DNA of 7,898 nucleotides from Maribacter sp. (GTDB lineage Bacteria; Bacteroidota; Bacteroidia; Flavobacteriales; Flavobacteriaceae), in assembly GCA_013001935.1 (NCBI GenBank), contig JABDKZ010000122.1, positions 1 to 7,898 of the forward strand, read 5' to 3'. How positions within the stretch are numbered: the stretch's first letter is position 1; the number at the start of each line of letters is the position of its first letter. Shown here piece by piece: positions 6,754 through 7,898 of this stretch. The notes under the pieces are model-generated. The model ran no database searches. It saw only the letters and a program-made list of their open reading frames with translations, and had not been told where the DNA came from. The position numbers and the translations under genes are program-made.

Positions 6754-7898
6754 ATGAAGAAGCTATTGTTATCATCTATAGCATTTGTTTTTTTGCTCAC
6801 AAGTTGTGGGTCTAAAACAAAAGGAGAACTAGTCGGCGTCCAAGGAAAAAAATGGTACCCGCAAAAACCTTATGGAATGGAGTTGATCCCTCGGGGATCT
6901 TTCATCATGGGTAAAAGTGAGGAAGACCAAGCTAAAGTTCTCAATGCACCAACCAAGACCGTTACCGTTCGTTCATTTTATATGGATGACACCGAGATTA
7001 CAAATAGCGAATATCGCCAGTTTGTAGAATGGGTCAAAGATTCAATAACCAGAACCAGAATGGCCATCCTTGCCGATGAGTTAGGATTAGGTCCTGATGA
7101 TGGTGGCATAGGGGAGTATGCTTTCAAAGATGCGGATACCACAAAATCATCAGTGTATGATAAATATATGCTCGACAATTATGCTGGTATGGGTGAGACC
7201 GGTTACGAAGGTAGAGCCTTGAATAAGGATGTAGATTTGATTTGGGATATTTCTGATTATCCGGATGAGTACTATACTGAAGTAATGGTAGACTCACTTT
7301 ACATTCCGGAAGAAGAATCTTATAACGGTCAAAGAAGCTTTGATGTTACCAAATTAAAGTACAAATATAGCTGGATGGATATAGAAGCTGCCGCGCGTTC
7401 AAGAACGGGTAGCAGAAAAGATTTTATCATTCAAGAAGAATTGGAGATTTATCCGGATACCACGGTTTGGATCAGGGATTTTGAATATTCGTATAATGAG
7501 CCAATGCATAATGACTATTTCTGGCATGATGCATATAGCGATTATCCCGTTGTTGGTATCTCTTGGAAACAAGCTCAGGCATTTTGTAACTGGAGGACCA
7601 AGTATAAGAATGATGACCAAAAAAGCAAAGGCAAGCAATTCGTGAATAAATTTAGATTGCCAACCGAAGCTGAATGGGAATATGCCGCAAGAGGTGGTAT
7701 CGAAGGTGGTACCTATCCTTGGGGTGGTCCTTATGTCATTAGTGATACAGGTTGCTTTATGGCAAACTTTAAACCACAGCGTGGTGATTATGCGGCCGAT
7801 CAAGCTTTGTATACCGTAGAGGCCAAGTCTTATGAACCTAACGATTTTAACTTGTACAATATGGCTGGTAATGTATCTGAATGGACAAACTCTAGCTA
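6754..7898 (+). CDS. gldK: GldK, type IX secretion/gliding motility lipoprotein (N-terminal 381 residues; 3' end outside window)
   Basis: GldK (PorK in Porphyromonas) is an outer-membrane-anchored lipoprotein that forms the large periplasmic ring of the type IX secretion system with GldN; it is needed for gliding and protein export. I translated from ATG 6754, and the frame is open to the window edge. The signal peptide ends in the lipobox LLTSC, with lipidation at C18. After the GldK-like GELVGVQGKKW segment comes a formylglycine-generating-enzyme/SUMF1-type domain: MELIPRGSFIMG (42-53), DTEITNSEYRQFVEW (79-93), YPVVGISWKQAQAFCNW (264-280), RLPTEAEWEYAARGG (301-315) and LYNMAGNVSEW (367-377). 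A low-similarity block of about 165 residues (98-262) interrupts that domain, as I recall for GldK and GldJ. The C-terminal part, where true FGE enzymes carry the catalytic cysteines, is outside the window. In relatives gldL, gldM and gldN follow. Confidence 0.94.
   Translation, partial: MKKLLLSSIAFVFLLTSCGSKTKGELVGVQGKKWYPQKPYGMELIPRGSFIMGKSEEDQAKVLNAPTKTVTVRSFYMDDTEITNSEYRQFVEWVKDSITRTRMAILADELGLGPDDGGIGEYAFKDADTTKSSVYDKYMLDNYAGMGETGYEGRALNKDVDLIWDISDYPDEYYTEVMVDSLYIPEEESYNGQRSFDVTKLKYKYSWMDIEAAARSRTGSRKDFIIQEELEIYPDTTVWIRDFEYSYNEPMHNDYFWHDAYSDYPVVGISWKQAQAFCNWRTKYKNDDQKSKGKQFVNKFRLPTEAEWEYAARGGIEGGTYPWGGPYVISDTGCFMANFKPQRGDYAADQALYTVEAKSYEPNDFNLYNMAGNVSEWTNSS

Noticed and set aside
7399..7803. 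A 134-codon minus-strand open frame within gldK
   Set aside because: The plus strand encodes conserved FGE-domain motifs across this stretch (GISWKQAQAFCNW, RLPTEAEWEYAARGG); the minus-strand peptide is unrecognisable.

Overview
The window looks like chromosome of a marine-type member of the Flavobacteriaceae (Bacteroidota). The evidence is an AT-rich base composition, promoters of the Bacteroidota form (TAnnTTTG at -7) where they can be seen, almost no Shine-Dalgarno sequences, and a type IX secretion/gliding gene, gldK, beside a cysteine-free topA. The genus cannot be fixed from the sequence.

Layout: positions 1-663 (minus strand) hold the N-terminal half of miaB, a tRNA methylthiotransferase that runs off the left edge. 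A 133-bp divergent intergenic region follows, with a good miaB promoter. On the plus strand come a polytopic membrane protein of unknown function (797-1525) and a lipoprotein built from LVIVD-type beta-propeller repeats (1610-2857). The lipoprotein gene is closed by a strong intrinsic terminator (2879-2907). A separate promoter then drives topA (DNA topoisomerase I, 2979-5474). Two bases after topA lies a protein of the arginase/formimidoylglutamase fold (5477-6634) that has lost about half of the expected metal ligands. After a 119-bp gap, gldK (6754 onward, truncated by the right edge) begins what in relatives is the gldKLMN operon.

Function: miaB and topA are housekeeping genes (tRNA modification, DNA supercoiling). 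The LVIVD protein and GldK are both predicted lipoproteins of the outer envelope. GldK forms the periplasmic ring of the type IX secretion system with GldN. The arginase-like protein sits between the housekeeping and secretion genes and is translationally tied to topA; its role is unknown.

The most notable points are the degenerate arginase-fold protein, an 11-base sequence found exactly 42 bases before the start codons of both lipoprotein genes, and a 10-bp palindrome at the topA promoter. No mobile element, CRISPR array, tRNA or rRNA was seen. The window is largely ordinary core chromosome, and I found no clear new multi-gene system in it.
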